64,000 nt of DNA from the NCBI GenBank assembly GCA_022385805.1, contig MU277672.1, positions 974,012 to 1,038,011 of the forward strand. Direction: 5' to 3'. The notes under the pieces are model-generated. The model was not told the DNA's origin. It saw only the letters and a list, made by a program, of their open reading frames with translations, and made no database searches. The stretch comes from Pilatotrama ljubarskyi (taxonomy: Eukaryota; Basidiomycota; Agaricomycetes; Polyporales; Polyporaceae). The position numbers were made by a program, and so were the translations under genes. Numbering within the stretch: position 1 is the first letter of the stretch; every line of letters begins with the position of its first letter. Positions 1 to 12,700 of this stretch are shown here, piece after piece.

Positions 1-547
1 ATCATGTTGTGTGCATACCCGGAATCAGAGCATTCGAAGGTCATGCGCGATGTCAACGCGGATGAATATGTATTGCAGATTATATCAACTATATCTTGAG
101 TGATGTAGGCCGGGACTAGTGACAACTTCAGGGTCGATGTAAAAACGATCGGTAGAATGCGAGGTGCTGCTGAGGGTAACTAAATGATATGCAAGGTACG
201 GTATCGACTAATCCATGGATATGAACAACGTCCGAAGGCAGTATCCGACACGGGAAAGGAGTGGAGTATTATACGATGATGCGGAGAGCGAGTTGCAGCG
301 GTGAGATGCAGTGTAGACAAGATGTGCGCGTATGATAGTGAAGATGCAAGCAGGGAGGCGGGGGATTACAGAAGACGCGGGACCAAACGAAGCATGCGAG
401 GGTAACACTAAGATATGAGCGATGTAGGATGCAGGATTCTAGGTTGATGACTCGGGGACGCCCTCTGCCTGAGCAGCGTCGCTGGAGCACTTCTCGAGAA
501 GTCGCTCGACTACGGGGCATAAGTCAGTCGACCTGACAGAGTACACA
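1..547. other. 3' flank of the PUF gene, no gene seen
   Basis: This stretch lies downstream of the stop codon of the minus-strand PUF gene. It is moderately AT-rich for the window, and no reading frame in it resembles a known family. It probably holds the 3' UTR and intergenic DNA. The short minus-strand frames at 208-520 have no domain content. Confidence 0.5.
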
Positions 548-3472
548 TCATGTGGACAACATACTGGCGGAGAGATGCTTGCTGTAGGCACTGGAATACC
601 GCCGCATGTTGGCCAAGTTCGGTTTGACCTTGCTGATCAGGAGCTCCTTCTGGTCAGCGTCAGCCACGCTCAGCGCCCGCTGAAGAACGTAGTCTACGGT
701 AAAGAACATCAGCGAGTGGGCCGAGCATGTAGGGAGTCAGTACGCACTGCCGAAGGAGTCCTTCATGAGACCCATGATGGGACTCAGACCGTCTTGCTTC
801 GGCGTCATGATCTCGTCTATCAACTGGCGGCGGCTCTCAGGATCGGCCGTAAGCAAAGCCTTCTCGCACACGTTCGACGCGAACTTGTGCTTGGCCATAC
901 TGTACATCTGGCCTTTGAGCTTCGAGATGATCATCGCACGGTCCTGAGGCTTGCCGTGCTCCAGCACGAACTGGACGACATAGTTCTGGACAACACAGTA
1001 AGCTATCACCGCTCTGAGCATTACGGGAGAAGGACTGACCCCGAACTGGTCGACCATGAGGTTCGGAACGTACTTGTGCAGCTCGTCAAGTAGCGGCCGC
1101 GTCTGGTCCTCGGGCATATATTCGAAGCACCGTTGGAGCACACGACATCCGTACGGGTGCGTGGAGAGGTCGTAGACGCTCCCGCGGAATGCGCTCACGA
1201 ATGTGAGACGCTCCGGGGCCACGTGCTCGATAAGCTTCTGAATGACCTGCCCAGTGCAGGGTGAGCACCGTGCTACAAAGTCTCAAGGGAGCGACGAGAT
1301 CTTACGTGGTTGCCATTGGCATCCTTCACACAACGGAGCACGCTGGGACCCAACTCCTGCACGAACATGGCCTGCTGCTCGGGAACCACATGTTCTATCG
1401 CCTATGACCATATGAGATCAATTCACCGCTCTATGAATCCAGGAACGCGTTGGCGCACCTTCTGTACCACTCGGCAGCCGTACATCTGCAAAGAAAGCCC
1501 AAGGATTTGGCCCTCCATAGTCGCGACAAGACGGGCCTTCTGCGCGGATGTGCCATACTCGAACATTTTTTGGACGACCTGTGCATGAGAACCATTAGTA
1601 TGCGCGACACGTCGGGCGTCCAAGAAAGTCAAAGGCGCACGTAATTGCCAAAGACGTCCTGCATCAGCTGGATAGCGTACTGCGGAACGATCTCGTCAAA
1701 TATTATCTCCATCTCCTCGCTGGTGGCCGACTCTAGCTTCTGCTGGATGAAGCGCGACCCGTGCTGATCTCCACTGAACTCTACAATATACCCAAAGATG
1801 TCCTAGGTGGCCAAGGGAATCAGCACGAGGAGTCCGACCGATAAGGTTGGGCCAATGGCGACTTACCCTGAGCTCCCACTTCCGGGACTTGTTCGCTCGG
1901 AACTCGTCCAGCCGAGCACTCCTCATCATACCGTCACCACCACGTCGGCCGTGGCGACCACCGTGTCCTACACCGTGTCCGCCTGGGCTGCCACTGTGAG
2001 GGAACGCCCCGCCACGAGGACCGTGATGCATAGGGGGGCTGTAGTCGACGGGCCGCCCATATGGTTGAGGATGCGACAGAGGAGACGTGCGCAGGCTGGC
2101 ATAGAGCATGCTCTGCATATTGAAGCGCCAATGAGCATGGCGGGGCGGAAAATGGACGCATATGTATCAGCAAAGGACCACATACCTGGTCTTGCCGCTT
2201 GTCGGGAACACCAGCCAGTGGATGCGGGGTGAGCATAGGTGAGTGTGAAGGGGGAGCATGGTAAACTATGGCTTGCGTAGGGTAGAAGTACTGGGAGCCG
2301 ATGGGACGTGGAGACCCAGAGTAATCGTAGAATTGCTGAAGATGGGGGTCAGCCACGGCGTGGGGAAACAAGGTCTGGGGTCCCAACCCAGGATATACAT
2401 TTGGGGCAGCAGTCGCAGGAGTGATAGCAGGCGACGAAGCATAAAGCGACGCATCTGAGGCTGCGCAGTACGCATCGTAGGAGTACGAGGGTCCGGTGTA
2501 GTACGCGGCGTACTCTGACTGAGCGTAGCCACCATATGGTCCCCGTGGAGGCTGCTGAGGGCCACGTAGTCCCGGGAGCCCCGATGGAGGTACCGCACTA
2601 GCGGGTTGTGAGCCTTGACGATAAGTCATCTGTTGCGGCGAGACACCGTACTCATCCTCGACCGCCATACCGCGCAATGCGACTGACAGCTCATTTTCCA
2701 CCAGCGAGGAAGTGGACTGCAGGGACTCATATGTCCCAACGGGGCTTGTACTAGCCATGTGCGGTTGTCCTGCAAGATGAACGGCATGAGTGTGACACAG
2801 GACAGTAGAGGCCTGAGAACCTACCAAGAGCCGCGGCGTATCGCTGTGGAGAGATATGTCCTTGCTTTGATATTCCTCCAACCGGCGCGGGGAGACCTCC
2901 CGCTTGGCCAGCGGAGACCTGCCTCTGCTTCGCCTGCAAGGAAGCGGTACGAAGTGAGCAGGTGGCCTGCGCCATCAATTGAAAGACAGCACGCGCACCA
3001 TATTGGCCAACTCTTTCTGCTGAGCGTCTACAAGCTCATCCCAAGCGCCGCTGGAGGACCTTGGGGCCCAACCATCGTTGGCGTTCGAACGGTAGTGCGC
3101 GTCGGCATGTGACATGGAGCTGTCTTGCGCGCTTGCAGCAGAGGAGTTTGACGGGTGCCGCGACGAAGACGCGCCTCCCCAGACCTATGGGCGTGTTAGC
3201 GCACGGGACCCATATATGGCGAAATAGCGGTCGCGTACCTGCCACCCGGAGTTCAGAGTCTTCAGAGCATGTGCGGGAGCGACAGCAACACCAAGCATGT
3301 TTGCGGGGCCTTTCCTGTGAGAGTGAATCTGGGGATTGTGTGAGTGGGGTGAAGAGGAGTGCCTAAGAGGAGCATGACTGACAGGGTTGGGTGTATTTGA
3401 AGGAGAATGACCACGGGAGTGAGAAGACGATCCAGAGGGTTTACGGGATGCTTCGTGATTAGTGCTTGACAT
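548..3472 (-). CDS. Pumilio/PUF-family RNA-binding protein (multi-exon)
   Basis: This is a post-transcriptional regulator that binds UGUA-containing 3' UTRs in the cytoplasm. The ATG at 3470-3472 opens an N-terminal half rich in Ser, Pro, His, Tyr and Gly (about 1930-3472) that is probably disordered. The C-terminal half is a run of PUF repeats. Readable pieces include QDVFGNY / [52 protein letters not shown] and [13 protein letters not shown]. The last exon (about 548-690) gives DSFGNYVLQRAL once an intron is removed, then a short tail and a TGA at 548-550. The base-reading residues of the last four repeats are C..Q, N..Q, S..E and N..Q, which by the known PUF code reads U-G-U-A. The kinesin-1 gene lies upstream on the same strand. 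The closest family is probably the Puf3/Pumilio class; the exact paralogue is not established. Exon borders in the N-terminal half are uncertain. Confidence 0.93.
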
Positions 3473-4672
3473 AGCAAGTCAGAAACCTGGGACGTGTCGG
3501 GTTTATATGGGGCACGATTAAGCGAAGCAGTGACTCACATGCGAAAGCTACAATATACGACGGCCTAGGCGAAAAGGAAACGCGATTGTTATAAAGCTGC
3601 AAACGACCGTCAGCAAAGTCCCATGCGCAAGAGACTGGGGAATGGCACAAGGTGCGGCTCAGAGCTGCACCTGCGCGCGCCCGCACCGAAGAAAGGAAGG
3701 AGACGCGTCGAAACGCGCGTTCGATCGAAGGGAAGACGTCACGTCCAGGAACGAGAGGATGGGGAGACTCACCACCAAGTACGGCACGCGTGGAGAATCC
3801 GAGCCGCACGCTGAGGAGGAGGGCGAGGGATCTGGAGTTGGCAGCACGCCAGTGGCCTCGTGGTAGGGAGGTGAGGGGCGGCGCGAGCACGACGGACGGT
3901 CGCGTCGAAAATGGGTAAAAATGGGTAAATAAATGGGTTGACATGCAGCCAAAATGATTCCGCTGAAACTCGCGGGCAGGTCTCTGGTCGTCGGGCTCCT
4001 TGACACGTGTAACGCTGACCGCAACTGTCCGCTCCCTCCGCCCGTCCACAGACCCTGCCGAACAACCTCGCCTGCCATATCCGGATGCTTACATAAGAGA
4101 AGCCGCCTAGCGAGTTGCCATGTCGGGCATCAGCGCCGCTCCCGATATGCTTCCATCAAGGCGCGCCTATGCGACCCTGACGGAGGAACTCGTTCCTCCC
4201 ACGGCTCCTCTCCTCTGGTCGGCGCGCCTTCTGCCCCCCAATTGCGCTGTTTCGAGCTCGAACCTCTTCATATGTCCCGAAGTCGCCAGAGCTCTTCCTG
4301 TAATTTACCGCTATTTCTGCTATTCTTGTTGGCTGCTGTAGGTCCGCGTGAGTCCACCGCTGATCGAGCGTCGCGCTTCTTTCGCCGCCGCTTCGCCGAA
4401 CGTCAGCGTCGCTCGCTGGTCCGGACTCCACCATCTTCGGCCGTGACGCCGGCAGCGCGCGAGCGTCATCGGTTCGCTCACGGCAATTACCCTTGAATTT
4501 TTCCCCGCTTCCCGTTCCCCGTTCCCCGGTCGGGTCAGTGCTCTCTTCACGGTAACATTCAATTGTACTTTGCTGTGTATTACCGAGGAGAGAATAATCG
4601 AGTAGATGCAATGTATAACATACAACCAATGTGCAGCTAAGCGAAACGAGAGCAAGGGGAACGGGCGGATGT
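3473..4672. other. Intergenic: PUF 5' region and kinesin-1 3' region
   Basis: These 1.2 kb separate two minus-strand genes. They should hold the PUF promoter/5' UTR (left part) and the kinesin-1 3' UTR (right part). At about 3908-3940 there are three tandem copies of an 8-base AATGGGTA-like unit. At about 4500-4535 there is a C-rich stretch with repeated TTCCCCG. The plus-strand frames at 3954-4496 and 4120-4341 start with ATG but show no family similarity, so I do not call them genes. Confidence 0.45.
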
Positions 4673-7600
4673 CTATCGCGAGTTGAAGTTGAACCACGAT
4701 TGCCGCTTGGCTGCAACGGGAAGCGTCAGCACAAGATAGGGACGCAGCGCCAGCATAAAGAAACAGAGATAAGCACATACCAGTACTGCGAGCACAAGGG
4801 AAGTGCGATGATCGACGATCAGTAACTGGCACACCAGCAGACCGCCAAAGACGCACCCGGAGTCCTCGTTCTGCAGTCTTGCCAAAGGGCTTGCGCTGCC
4901 CGCCGTCGGTGACGGTCCGGTGCCCGTGATAGCGGCTGCATTGCCGCCGCCTCCGCGGAGCGGCTTGGCGATCCTGCCAAAGCTTAATGGCGAGGACGAA
5001 GCGGCCTTCTGCGCTGAAACGGAGGCAAATTTTCAGCCCGATAGTACGGTAGGGCACAATTATAATCCTTACCGCGCGCCTGGTCAAGCCGTTCCTTCAC
5101 CGCCTGCAGCTGCGCCTCGAACTTCTGGTTCTGCAGCACCAGTCGGCGGTCGGCCTCTTGGAGCAGGGCCTCGAGGTTCTGTATCCGCTCGTTGCGTGCC
5201 AGGAGCTTCCGCTCCGCGATGCCGGCCTCCTTCTTCAAGGCAGAGTTCTGGTCCACGAGCTAAAAAATTGCGTGACATGCGGTGAGCGGAGACAGACTAA
5301 GACGACCCTGACTGTAGGTAACGCACCTGCTTCTGGACCACGGTGAGCTGCTCCAGATTCCGTTCCAGGAACGCCATCTTCTTCTGCTGGGCCTTGCTGT
5401 TGCTGTTGCGGATGACGTTGTTGTACTGCTCCTTGATTTCATCTAATTGGATCTCGAGCTCGACAACCTGCATGCGATGAGTATCATGAGAGAGATGCCC
5501 TCTATCGAAAGGCTACCACTTGCCTTCTCGCACCGGTTCTGGAGGTCCCGCATGAGAGACTTCTTGACACCGTCAAACTCGGCAAGCTGCACGCTAATAG
5601 CCTTGCGGGTACGCTCGAGGTCCTGCGCGCTCTCCGCCAGGTTCTTGCCACCCTCGATCCCGGCCGACGTTACGGCAAAGGCCCGCTGAAATTTTGCGTG
5701 AGCGTCTCCGGGAGGGCCACATGAGAGGGACTTCCATACCTTCAGCTCCTCGTTGACGCTCTTCAGGCTGTCGATCGAGGCATTGAGAGTGCGAATCTCG
5801 TTGCCCTTCATCTCCAGCTGCTGCTTGAGGTCCTGTATCTCGCTCGCGTGGGCATCGCGCTTGGCCGCGTATTGAGCCTCGAGTTTGTTCTACATCCGCA
5901 ATTAGCACCGCAGCCATTCAATTGAGTGAAGCCCGATCAAACCGACCTTGAGCTCCGACATCGACTCCACGATGTCGACGTTGCTGACCCCCTCGTCGTG
6001 GATCGTCTTCTCTGTGGGAGCGAACCGAGCAAAGTTAGCCAATCGCATGAACTCCCCGAGGGATAGCGAGAACGCACCGAGTAACTCCTCGTACTCCGTC
6101 TCGAGCGCGGAGATACGGGACTCGAGCTCGTCTCGACGGCGCTGGTGCATCTCGTTCTCCTCCTGCACCTGCCTGAGGCGGTCGACGGTCTCGCGGATGA
6201 GCGCTTGCGAGTCAGCAATGCGACGACGGAGGGACACGATGTCCTCGTGCGATAGCGTAGAGACGGCCGCATCCGAGTCGATGGCATCGAGCTTCGCTAG
6301 AATTTGGCGCAACTGATCGTCCTTCTCGGAGAAAGTCCCTTGCTGCAAAAGGCTGACAGTCAGGCATGGATCCCGACGGAGCCGGAGGACACGTACGGCA
6401 TCGAACTTGGCCATCATGAGCGCCATCTTCTCCTGCTTGCGCTTCTCCTTGTCCTCCGCGGACGCGTCCTTCTGCGCGGCTTTGAGGTCCGCGATCGTCT
6501 TCTTGAGCTCCTCGAGCTCTGCCTTCGCGTCCTGGTTCTGCTCCTTGAGGATGTCGATGGTGATGATGCTCTCCTTGTTGTCGTAGTTGAGCCGCTCCAC
6601 CTGCAGGCGCAGCTCGTTGAGCTGGCCGGACATCGACTTGTTCTCCTGCGAGAGTGACGACTCCTGTTCCTTCAGGAAGGCAAGCTCCTCCTTGAGTTCT
6701 GACACGAGCTTCTCCGCCGCCTTAAGCGCAGATTCCCTCTCCGCGAGCTGATCGCTGAGCTCGTTCTCGCGCTTCAAGAACTCCTCCCGCTCATCCTTAT
6801 CCAGACCGACGACAGTCGGCGTCTGTGGGCGGCTGTCCAAGTCGCCACGGAGGTCCTGCAGGAGAGGGTTGACAGGTGTCTGGCTGCGAGTCGCAGATGG
6901 TGTTGGCGAGGCTGGAGCCTTCTTGGGAGCGGCGGAGGCGGGCGCACCAGCCTTGTCGGGAGACGCCCAGTCCGCCTGGTCGACTTGACCACCCGACCGC
7001 CAGATAGCCAGCTCCGCCTCGAGTGCGGCGATGTACTTCTGGTAGGACGAGTTGGCAGCATTCGCCTTCGACAGCAATGCCTTGAGTTCGAGAGGCGACA
7101 GCTCGGCGTTGACACGAGCGGTGTTCTTGATAGACTTCGCACGGATACCGAAACGCAATGTAGAGAGTGTCTCTGCCTCGTTGTACGAGGAAGGAGAGCA
7201 GTTGATTATAAGAGTCGTCCGGGAGTTACCACCGAGCGACTCTTGCAGGATACGGGTGAGCTTAGAGTCACGGTAAGGAACATGCTTCGCCTGAGAGGAT
7301 ATGCTGGCGTCAGTGGTCTGGGTAGCACAAGTTCTCCGGAGTATTACCTTGCCGTCAGTGAGCGCGTTGATAACCATACCCAGTGCCGACAGCGACTTGT
7401 TGATCTTCTTGGCCTCCTCCAAAGTCTGACCGGACGCCCCAGTTTTACCGACCTTTTCGGAACCAGCGAGATCGACGAGGTACAGATTACCAGTCTTCTG
7501 CGCACCAGTCTCGGTATTTCGTTGATTGATCGTGATGAGGAAGATCGAGTGCGAGCGAGAACTCTCCGCGTTCATGTCTGTGAGACAGAAAGCGTCAACA

Positions 7601-8606
7601 TCGCTGGATGAATGAATACGTCCCTGGCAGACTTACTGGTCGACGAGACCACACGAGCAGCACCTCCCTGTCGCATGATCTCGTACACTTCTCGAGCGCT
7701 GCTGACATAGTAGTCGGAGAGATTCTTGACATATACACCCTTCGACTTCTCTTCGTGTACTTGTAGGTTGTCGTTCTGAGCTGTGGACGCGTACATATAG
7801 TCAATCCTCCACTGCCTAAGTGATATCAGTAGTGCGAACGTACGAGCAAGCAGATCTCGGATCCTCTCCAGGTATATTTCCATGTACGAAACCTTCACAA
7901 GATATTCCAGATGCGCGTCCGATTCTACGATGGACTGGAAGATCTGCTCGGTTATACGGGGTATCAAGCCTTTGAGTTCAGGGGAATCTATGTCGGCACC
8001 CTGTAGTGGCATACATCAGCCCCCTTGCTAACGTGGACATATGCAGGACGCACCATCATCGTGAACGTTTTGCCACTACCAGTTTGACCATATGCAAAAA
8101 TCGTGCCGTTGTAACCATCCAGGACATCTGCAAGAATTCATCATTAAACATCGACCATAACGCGCATGAATGTGGCTAGCACGGCTCCGTGTAGAAGAGC
8201 GAGATTGGAGGCAGCCCGACGGTATCGGGCAGGGGGGTAGCTGGTAATCAGTACAAACCTTTGACGATGCTATGGCAAGATTAGCGACGTTGAAGAGAAT
8301 ACTGCGCATGTGTACTCACTCCTTGACCCCGTAGTCGAAGACCTCATGCTGTTTCGTCCCGGGCGGGAAGACTCTGTCAAAGGTAAATCCATCCTTCTCC
8401 GGGCCTGAGCTCAGCTGCGCAGAGCGCATGCGGACAGTCTGTAGGTTCTCGTCGAAGGAGACCACAATTTCCCCACCCTCCCGCTGCTCGATGGCGTTCG
8501 GCGGTCGGAACCTGACGAGTTACGAAGAGCCAGCTGAGAATCGCGTCTCAGTGCCGTATCCAAGTACTTACCGACAGACGACCTTGATATTGGTGGATGT
8601 AGACAT
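4673..8606 (-). CDS. KHC: Kinesin-1 heavy chain (conventional kinesin)
   Basis: This is a plus-end-directed microtubule motor for long-range organelle and vesicle transport in hyphae, about 950 residues over many exons. The ATG is at 8604-8606 ([12 protein letters not shown]). The motor domain carries the P-loop [17 protein letters not shown] (about 8065-8115), switch I in [11 protein letters not shown], switch [11 protein letters not shown], and the neck start at about 7100. Next come a Ser/Pro/Ala linker with TPVNPLL and a long coiled coil (about 4990-6800). The C-terminal tail has the fungal kinesin-1 signature [18 protein letters not shown] and ends in [11 protein letters not shown], with the TAG at 4673-4675. 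The regulatory IAK-type motif is visible as IAKP. Three introns (6343-6396, 7291-7347, 7781-7843) are multiples of three without stops, so their retention would insert residues. Family assignment is secure. Confidence 0.97.
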
Positions 8607-9138
8607 TGTGAACGGATGTTGTTAATGAACACGCAAGGAAGAGAGGGTCGGTCTTGGCTGGTATGTGTTGCTGTCCGGATGGCCGAGGTATACGGTACGC
8701 GCGTGGTTGAGGCGTGCCCTCTATGCAGAGACGAGAACGGACGAAAGAGGGTGACAAGAGAGCGGGGCAAGACGCGAGGCCTTGTAGTGGAGGTACAGTC
8801 GAAGGTACAAGCAGATCTCGGACATGCACGACCTGCCTATTTACGGCTGTTGTCAAGCACGCGCCAGTACGCGCACGCGTCCTGCTATAGCTAAGCCTAG
8901 CTAAGCGCCCCATACCGAGCGAGGGCTCTCAAACCTTCCGCATTCTTGCACACCTAGATCAACGTGCGGTGGCTATACAACATGTAATCGGACGAGAAAG
9001 TGTGGATCCAATCGTATGACTCAGTATGAATAAGAATACACAGTGCATGATTATACAAGAGACTGAACGCAGTCCGGACAGATATCGTGAGCGTCTAGGA
9101 GAGCTGGTGGCGAGTGCCGGAGAGCAAGGCAGAAGAGA
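8607..9138. other. Intergenic: kinesin-1 promoter and ELF1 3' region
   Basis: This is 532 bases between two minus-strand genes. It should contain the kinesin-1 5' UTR and promoter and the ELF1 3' UTR. I see no gene and no clear TATA box. Confidence 0.45.
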
Positions 9139-9570
9139 TCAATCTTCGTCAGTACCCACGGACGGGGCGCGAGCAGGTCTGCTGGAGGACGCGACTGGTC
9201 TGCGGGCTGACGATGCCTCTCTCTCAGCGGCGTCTGCAGCGTCTATCCACTCCGAGTAGATGTCGATAGGCTCCGTAAGGTCTGTGACCATCGTCAGCAG
9301 ACGGTACTCTGGCAAGAACAGCCTGACGCACGGTTGGCCTTGCTTTGATAACGCTGATCGCATACTTTGCAGAAAAGTTGAGCGACGCCTTCCTTCCTGT
9401 CTATGCGGACGGACACCGATTTGTCGTGGTGGCAGAAGAGACATGTGAAGTTTGTCTCTGCGAACAATGGTCAGTATCACTAGCTTGTTGATCGGCGCTG
9501 CAAACTCACCCAGTGGGTCCTTTTTCCGTGGCCCGACTGGTTTGCGAGAAGACTTCTTGCGCTTGCCCAT
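9139..9570 (-). CDS. ELF1: Transcription elongation factor 1 (Elf1/ELOF1 family)
   Basis: This is a small zinc-ribbon protein that binds elongating RNA polymerase II and helps it through chromatin and transcription-coupled repair. After removal of two introns the product is about 110 residues. It starts MGKRKKSSRKPVGPRKKDPL (ATG 9568-9570), continues with the zinc-ribbon pairs CLFCHH and FCKVCDQ, and then the conserved LTEPIDIYSEWIDAADAAE. A Ser/Arg/Ala tail ends in VGTDED with a TGA at 9139-9141. The length and the order basic N-terminus, CxxC, CxxC, YSEWIDA match the family, which is 80-150 residues in fungi. The frame is open further upstream but has no ATG before MGKRKK. It is divergent from the kinesin-5 gene. 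Confidence 0.95.
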   Translation of the reverse strand: MGKRKKSSRKPVGPRKKDPLGEFAAPINKLVILTIVRRDKLHMSLLPPRQIGVRPHRQEGRRRSTFLQSMRSALSKQGQPCVRLFLPEYRLLTMVTDLTEPIDIYSEWIDAADAAEREASSARRPVASSSRPARAPSVGTDED

Positions 9571-9759
9571 AGCGGTTGAGAGGTAAAGCGCAGAGACCCG
9601 AGGCTGGCGAGGACAAGAGACCAAGTCCGAAGCGCCCAAGGGGATGAGGATATTCTCACGATACGGCCACGTGATGGACGCGACGCGCGCGCTGTTCAAC
9701 TGTCGCCTCCGCCGTGGTTCGCAATTGTCCCATCATTTCGCCTCTTGTCTCCGCCCGTC
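9571..9759. promoter_or_regulatory. Divergent promoter ELF1 / kinesin-5
   Basis: Only 189 bases lie between the two start codons, so both genes must take their promoters and 5' UTRs from this stretch or from overlapping transcripts. I see no TATA box. Shared control is an inference from the spacing. Confidence 0.5.
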
Positions 9760-12700
9760 ATGGCCTCCCGCCGCCCTCCGTCTCGCATTCGGACGAATGG
9801 CGCGTCTGCTATGCCCCCGCCCTCGACGACAGGCTTCCGTCCCCGATCCGCCCTCGCGAAGTCCGACTCCTCCCAGCGATCGACGTCGACTTTAGCCACA
9901 TCCGCCGACCATGCCTCCGAGGTCGGGCCCTCAAATATTCCCAAGAGCGGGAGAGAGTCACAGATGAAGCACGCGAGCCATAGCGACGCCGAGACCAACA
10001 TCAAGGTAGTCATACGGTGCCGTCGCCGCTCAGAGAGGGAGATACAGGACAACTCCCCCATAATTGTCACCATCAACGGTCCCAAGGGCGAAGATGTCAC
10101 CATCGAAACCTCACCACCCACGGCCAACTTTGGCGTTGTGGCCCTCCCTACGACACGAACATATCCTTTCGACATGGTCTTCGGTCCTGAGGCGGACCAG
10201 GCCTCCATCTACCACGACGTTGTACACCCTATGTTGGAGGAGGTTCTCCTGGGTTACAACTGCACGCTGTTTGCATATGGTCAGACCGGCACGGGAAAGA
10301 CGTGAGTTGCCTCTTGCACTCATTTGCTCCCTCTGACCCAACGGCCAATAGCCATACCATGCAGGGTGACCTCGCTACCACGCCCATGGGAAATCCCTGC
10401 TCCCAGGCGGGAATGATTCCACGCGTACTCTTCAAGCTCTTCCAGCATCTTGAGGCTACCTCCACAGACTATAGCGTCAAGATATCCTATGTGGAGCTAT
10501 ATAATGAGGAGCTCCGCGACTTGCTTGCTCCCGACCTTCCGGCGCCCACTGGATCCAATCAACCCATGGGTATGGGCGTCCACAAGGAGGCCCCCGCCCA
10601 GGCCAACCTCAAACTCTTCGACGACTCGAACAAGCGTGGAGTCATCATCCAAGGCTTGGAGGAAACTCCGGTCAAGAACGCTGCTGACGCACTCGCCCTG
10701 CTCACGAAGGGCAGCCATCGTAGGCAAATCGCAGCAACAAAGTTCAACGACCACTCCAGTCGATCCCACTCTGTCTTCTCCATCACCGTACATACTACCG
10801 CTGCGTCCACGAGTGGCGATGGACTCTTGCGCGTCGGCAAACTCAACCTCGTCGACCTTGCAGGCTCGGAGAACATAGGCCGCTCCGGCGCAGAGAACAA
10901 GCGTGCCAGAGAGGCGGGCATGATCAACCAGAGCTTGTTGACCTTGGGTCGAGTAATCAATGCTCTCGTTGACGGTTCTTCCCATGTTCCCTACCGGTGA
11001 GTGTTTCTCACGAGCCTGCTGATACTTGGAGACACTGAACAACATGCAGTGAGTCGAAGCTTACCCGGCTGCTCCAAGATTCACTCGGTGGGCGAACGAA
11101 GACTTGCATCATCGCCACCATCTCTCCAGCGCGGTCCAATCTGGAGGAGACACTCTCGACGCTCGACTACGCCATCCGCGCGAAGTCGATCCGGAACCGC
11201 CCGGAGGTCAACCAGCAGATGACACGCAATGCGCTCATCAAAGACTACGTCGCGGAGATCACCCGCCTGCACGCCGATCTGCGCGCGGTGCGCGAGAAGA
11301 GCGGGATCATCCTCTCCGAGGAGACCTGGGCGAAGATGAGCGCGGAACAGGAGTTACGCGAGACCGAGCGCCTGGAAGCGATGAAGCAGGTGGAGATCCT
11401 CGAGAATCAGATGAGGGCCGTTCGCGAGGAGTTCGAGGAGGCAATGGCCCTGCTCGCCCGGACGGACGAGGAGCTTCGCCAGACAAAGACACAGCTTGAG
11501 GGCACGACTGCGGAGCTCGACGGAACAAAGCAGCAGCTCGTGGCCGTGGAGGGTGCGCTGGAGGAGGAGGTCATCGTCCGTCAGGCGCATCAGAAGAGCG
11601 AGGAGGCACTCCATGGCGTGGTCCAGGAATGGAAGCAGGTCGCTAGAGAGTATGAAGGCGACGTCAATGGTCTATTTGGCAAACTCGGTACGTTCACACT
11701 TACATCACTTGAATGCAGTCAACTTACGCTCTTCACAGAGCGCAAGTGCTCCGCGTTCGGGTCCAACATGAAAGCTGTCAACACGCACAGTAAGACGCTT
11801 TCTTCCGAGACGCAGACGATGTCAACGAAGGTGGACAACTTTGTCAAGCTCGCGGCGCAGCACCTCATCAAAGTCAAGGCCGAGACCGAGCAGTTCCAGA
11901 GCAAGGAACTGGAGGCGCTGTCCGCTATATCAAGTCGCCTCAAGGAGCAGCTTGAGAAGGTACAGGAGGCGCTGCAACTCATCCACGCCAAGGAGGATAC
12001 GGCTAAGGAGACCGTCGACACCATTCGCAATACCATTAGCGAAGCACAAGACAGCATGAAGACGGGCTTTGCTACATACGCCGATGAACTTCGGAAGCAC
12101 TGCGAGGCGATATGTCAAGAAGCTGAGGCTTCGAGCCTCGCCAGCTGCGATGCCGTATGTTGCAGTCGTCTGATGCTCCAAGGACTGTGGCTCATGTTAC
12201 GTCGTAGGTTGAGAAAGCCTTCCAAGAACTTGGTGGCCTCACGGAAGCCATCAAGCAAGAAGCGCTCGACTTCGTCGCCACCGAGCGAAAGACTCTCCAA
12301 GAAGCCAAAGCGCTCGCGGACAATACCACGAACTCCGAGATTCTGCGACTGAAGCAACAGAATACTCTCCTCACCCGTCTCCTTGAGACGGAGCGCATGG
12401 AAGCTAAACGATCGGCCGACGCTCTACTCGAACGTATCGCAGGCTTGTTGGGCGATTACACCAATGAGCGCGATCGCAGTCTACGGGAGACGTTCTCTGA
12501 GATGACCGAGAGCAATACTGTCGCGGAGCACGAAATGCACGAACTCGGTCAAAAGCAGGGCCAGCAGCTCGAAGCGGCCATGGTTCGTGGCAGCGCCTGG
12601 AGTGAGCAGTTGGCCAAGAGAGGTGTTGAAGGCAAGCGATTACGCGATGGGGGTATCAAGGTAAGCCTTGGTGCGAGCATTTTTCTTGAGGACGTGTCTG

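Noticed and set aside
575..1093. 172-residue plus-strand open frame
   Set aside because: It lies antisense to the PUF repeats; its sequence is the mirror of conserved codons on the other strand and has no motif of its own.
3908..3940. Three AATGGGTA-like tandem units
   Set aside because: Too short and imperfect to call a minisatellite or a binding-site array with confidence; only mentioned in the intergenic entry.
3954..4496. 180-residue plus-strand open frame in the PUF/kinesin-1 gap
   Set aside because: Arg/Ser/Pro-heavy composition, no domain and no supporting splice structure; probably chance in GC-rich DNA.
4320..5087. 255-residue minus-strand open frame
   Set aside because: It overlaps the last exons and introns of kinesin-1 in another frame; the kinesin tail motifs are in the competing frame.
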